From Mesorhizobium sp. J8 (GTDB lineage Bacteria; Pseudomonadota; Alphaproteobacteria; Rhizobiales; Rhizobiaceae), in NCBI RefSeq assembly GCF_016591715.1, contig NZ_AP024109.1:4216001-4280000 (forward strand): a DNA stretch of 64,000 nucleotides, written 5' to 3'. The notes below the pieces were generated by a model. That model made no database searches. It was not told the DNA's origin and was given only the letters and a program-made list of their open reading frames with translations. Position numbers and translations under genes: made by a program. Below, piece by piece: positions 62,910-64,000 of the stretch. Within the stretch, counting starts at the first letter, position 1. Each line of letters starts with the position of its first letter.

Positions 62910-64000
62910 CGAAGCCGCAGAAGGCGGCCAGGATGCCGAGCGTGACGAACACCGAGCCCAGCCCGAAGAAGGTGAGCACAACCGAATAGACGAGCGGCGG
63001 CGTCAGCTCGGAGAAATCGAGATAGGTGCGATAGACGGCCGCCATCTGCGCCTTCTCGTATGAGCGCACCGAACGCATGAAGGCGGTCGAGCCGAGCGCG
63101 TCGAGCGCGATGGTGAAGAGCGCGCCGAAGAGCAGCAGCGCGGCCGTGAGAAGCGGCGCGGCCTCGCCGATCCCGCCTGCCGCGAACAGCACGGCCGACA
63201 TGGCGAAATAGGCGAAGGTCATGACGCGCCTTCCGCCGAAGCGCTTGCCCGCCCTGCCCCAGAAGATAGCCGCGAACAGAAGCGCGTTGCCGGCCGAAAC
63301 CAGCAGGCCCCCGGCGAGTTCGCCCTGGCCGGTGATCACCATGAACAGCGGGCCATAGACGAAGAACGTCGTCCAGAAGCAGGAGCGGCCGAAGGCGATC
63401 AGCCAGGCAAGCCTGAGCCTCGGCTGCTTCACGAAGCGGCCGATATTGGCGAGCGGATTGGCGGGACGCGACTTGCCGGGCCGGATCGACTGGTTGTCGC
63501 TCAGCCGATAGAACCAGAACAGGCAAAGCAGCGCGCACGCAAAGACCAGGACCGCGCCATGCGCGGCATAGATGCCGAAATGGGTGTAGAGGAAGATGCC
63601 GAGCGTCGGCCCGCCGGTCCAGGCGAACATCGACCACGCCATGCGCAGCGATTCCGCCTGCATGAAGTCGGTCTTGCGGATGTGGTCCATGATATAGAGG
63701 TTGAGCGTGATCGACAGCGCGCTCGCCCCCATGACGCGGCACAGCATGCCGGCAATCTGCCCGGGCAGCGTGTGGGTGACGAAGAAGGCGGAGCCGATCG
63801 CCAGCAGCACGCAGCCGGCCGTGTAGACCCAGCGCCGCGCGAAGCGGCGGATCAGCATCGGCATGAACAGCGTCACCGAAAGCCCCATCAGCGACACGAT
63901 GGTGTAGAGGATCGAGACGATCCGCTCATTGTGCAGGATCTCGTAGGCCTGGATCGGGATCACGCTGGAGATGGTGGCGCGGGCGAAGGATTCCACCGCA
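62878..64000 (-). CDS. MFS transporter, start outside window
   Basis: The frame is open to the window edge; the first GTG (63996) begins ESFARATISSVIPIQAYE, which in relatives is the loop after the first helix, so the true start lies beyond base 64000. About 11 helices are visible; FARATISSVIPIQAYEI and RRFARRW are the motif A region. The cargo cannot be inferred. It is convergent with the Rieske gene, overlapping its 3' end by 32 bases. Confidence 0.8.
   Translation of the reverse strand, partial: AVESFARATISSVIPIQAYEILHNERIVSILYTIVSLMGLSVTLFMPMLIRRFARRWVYTAGCVLLAIGSAFFVTHTLPGQIAGMLCRVMGASALSITLNLYIMDHIRKTDFMQAESLRMAWSMFAWTGGPTLGIFLYTHFGIYAAHGAVLVFACALLCLFWFYRLSDNQSIRPGKSRPANPLANIGRFVKQPRLRLAWLIAFGRSCFWTTFFVYGPLFMVITGQGELAGGLLVSAGNALLFAAIFWGRAGKRFGGRRVMTFAYFAMSAVLFAAGGIGEAAPLLTAALLLFGALFTIALDALGSTAFMRSVRSYEKAQMAAVYRTYLDFSELTPPLVYSVVLTFFGLGSVFVTLGILAAFCGFVTWRYLPKAF

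Overview
The window looks like a chromosomal segment of a high-GC alphaproteobacterium of the order Rhizobiales, most probably Mesorhizobium or a close relative (an inference; no marker gene settles the genus). Support comes from two DUF1127 small proteins, a complete heterotetrameric sarcosine oxidase operon, several dimethylglycine-dehydrogenase-like flavoproteins, aerobic-type cobalamin genes, and short palindromic intergenic elements of a kind common in rhizobia. I found no rRNA, tRNA, CRISPR array or nodulation gene. The only mobile element recognised is one IS630-family insertion sequence.

Layout. 1-6.7 kb: the C-terminal part of a corrinoid-activating ferredoxin/ATPase (RACo-like), a membrane acyltransferase, an HSL-type esterase, a LysR regulator and three small proteins. 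6.9-13.4 kb: a GlxA-type AraC regulator convergent with a NitT/TauT-type ABC transporter, then DUF1194, PurC and an M50 protease. 13.5-21.6 kb: a dimethylglycine-dehydrogenase-like enzyme and the thiamine operon thiC-thiO-thiS-thiG-thiE-thiD behind a TPP riboswitch. 21.7-22.7 kb: the IS630 element. 22.7-30.6 kb: a seven-gene minus-strand operon with a DprE1-like flavoenzyme, a HAD-UbiA fusion, a small EamA/SMR-like membrane protein, an extended SDR, a class-III aminotransferase, a polytopic membrane protein and an FkbM methyltransferase. 30.8-33.9 kb: a small secreted protein and a large MscS channel. 34-39.3 kb: soxBDAG. 39.6-48.7 kb: an MFS pump, a nitroreductase, and an operon of XRE-cupin regulator, oxidoreductase, aminotransferase and second oxidoreductase. 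48.8-56.9 kb: a seven-gene ABC transporter/CodA-like amidohydrolase/flavoenzyme operon divergent from RidA and creatininase-family genes. 56.9-60.8 kb: cobalamin genes. 60.9-64 kb: a ChaC-like protein, a Rieske monooxygenase and a truncated MFS protein.

How it may work together. Many genes fit demethylation of quaternary and N-methylated amines: a Rieske oxygenase with the bridging Glu reported for quaternary-amine enzymes, three dimethylglycine-dehydrogenase-like enzymes with GcvT domains, SoxBDAG, a RACo-like activator and cobalamin synthesis. The CodA/creatininase/RidA locus could feed N-methylated ring compounds into the same sarcosine and one-carbon pool.

The most unusual locus is the 22.7-30.6 kb operon. 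By family knowledge, UbiA plus DprE1 points to a polyprenyl-phosphate pentose (ribose/arabinose-like) made for the cell envelope. The fused phosphatase-like domain, the aminotransferase, the putative flippase, the putative GT-C protein and the methyltransferase suggest a modified pentose not found in the mycobacterial arabinan pathway. Several families of palindromic intergenic elements recur, and two long copies contain the stop codon of the neighbouring gene.
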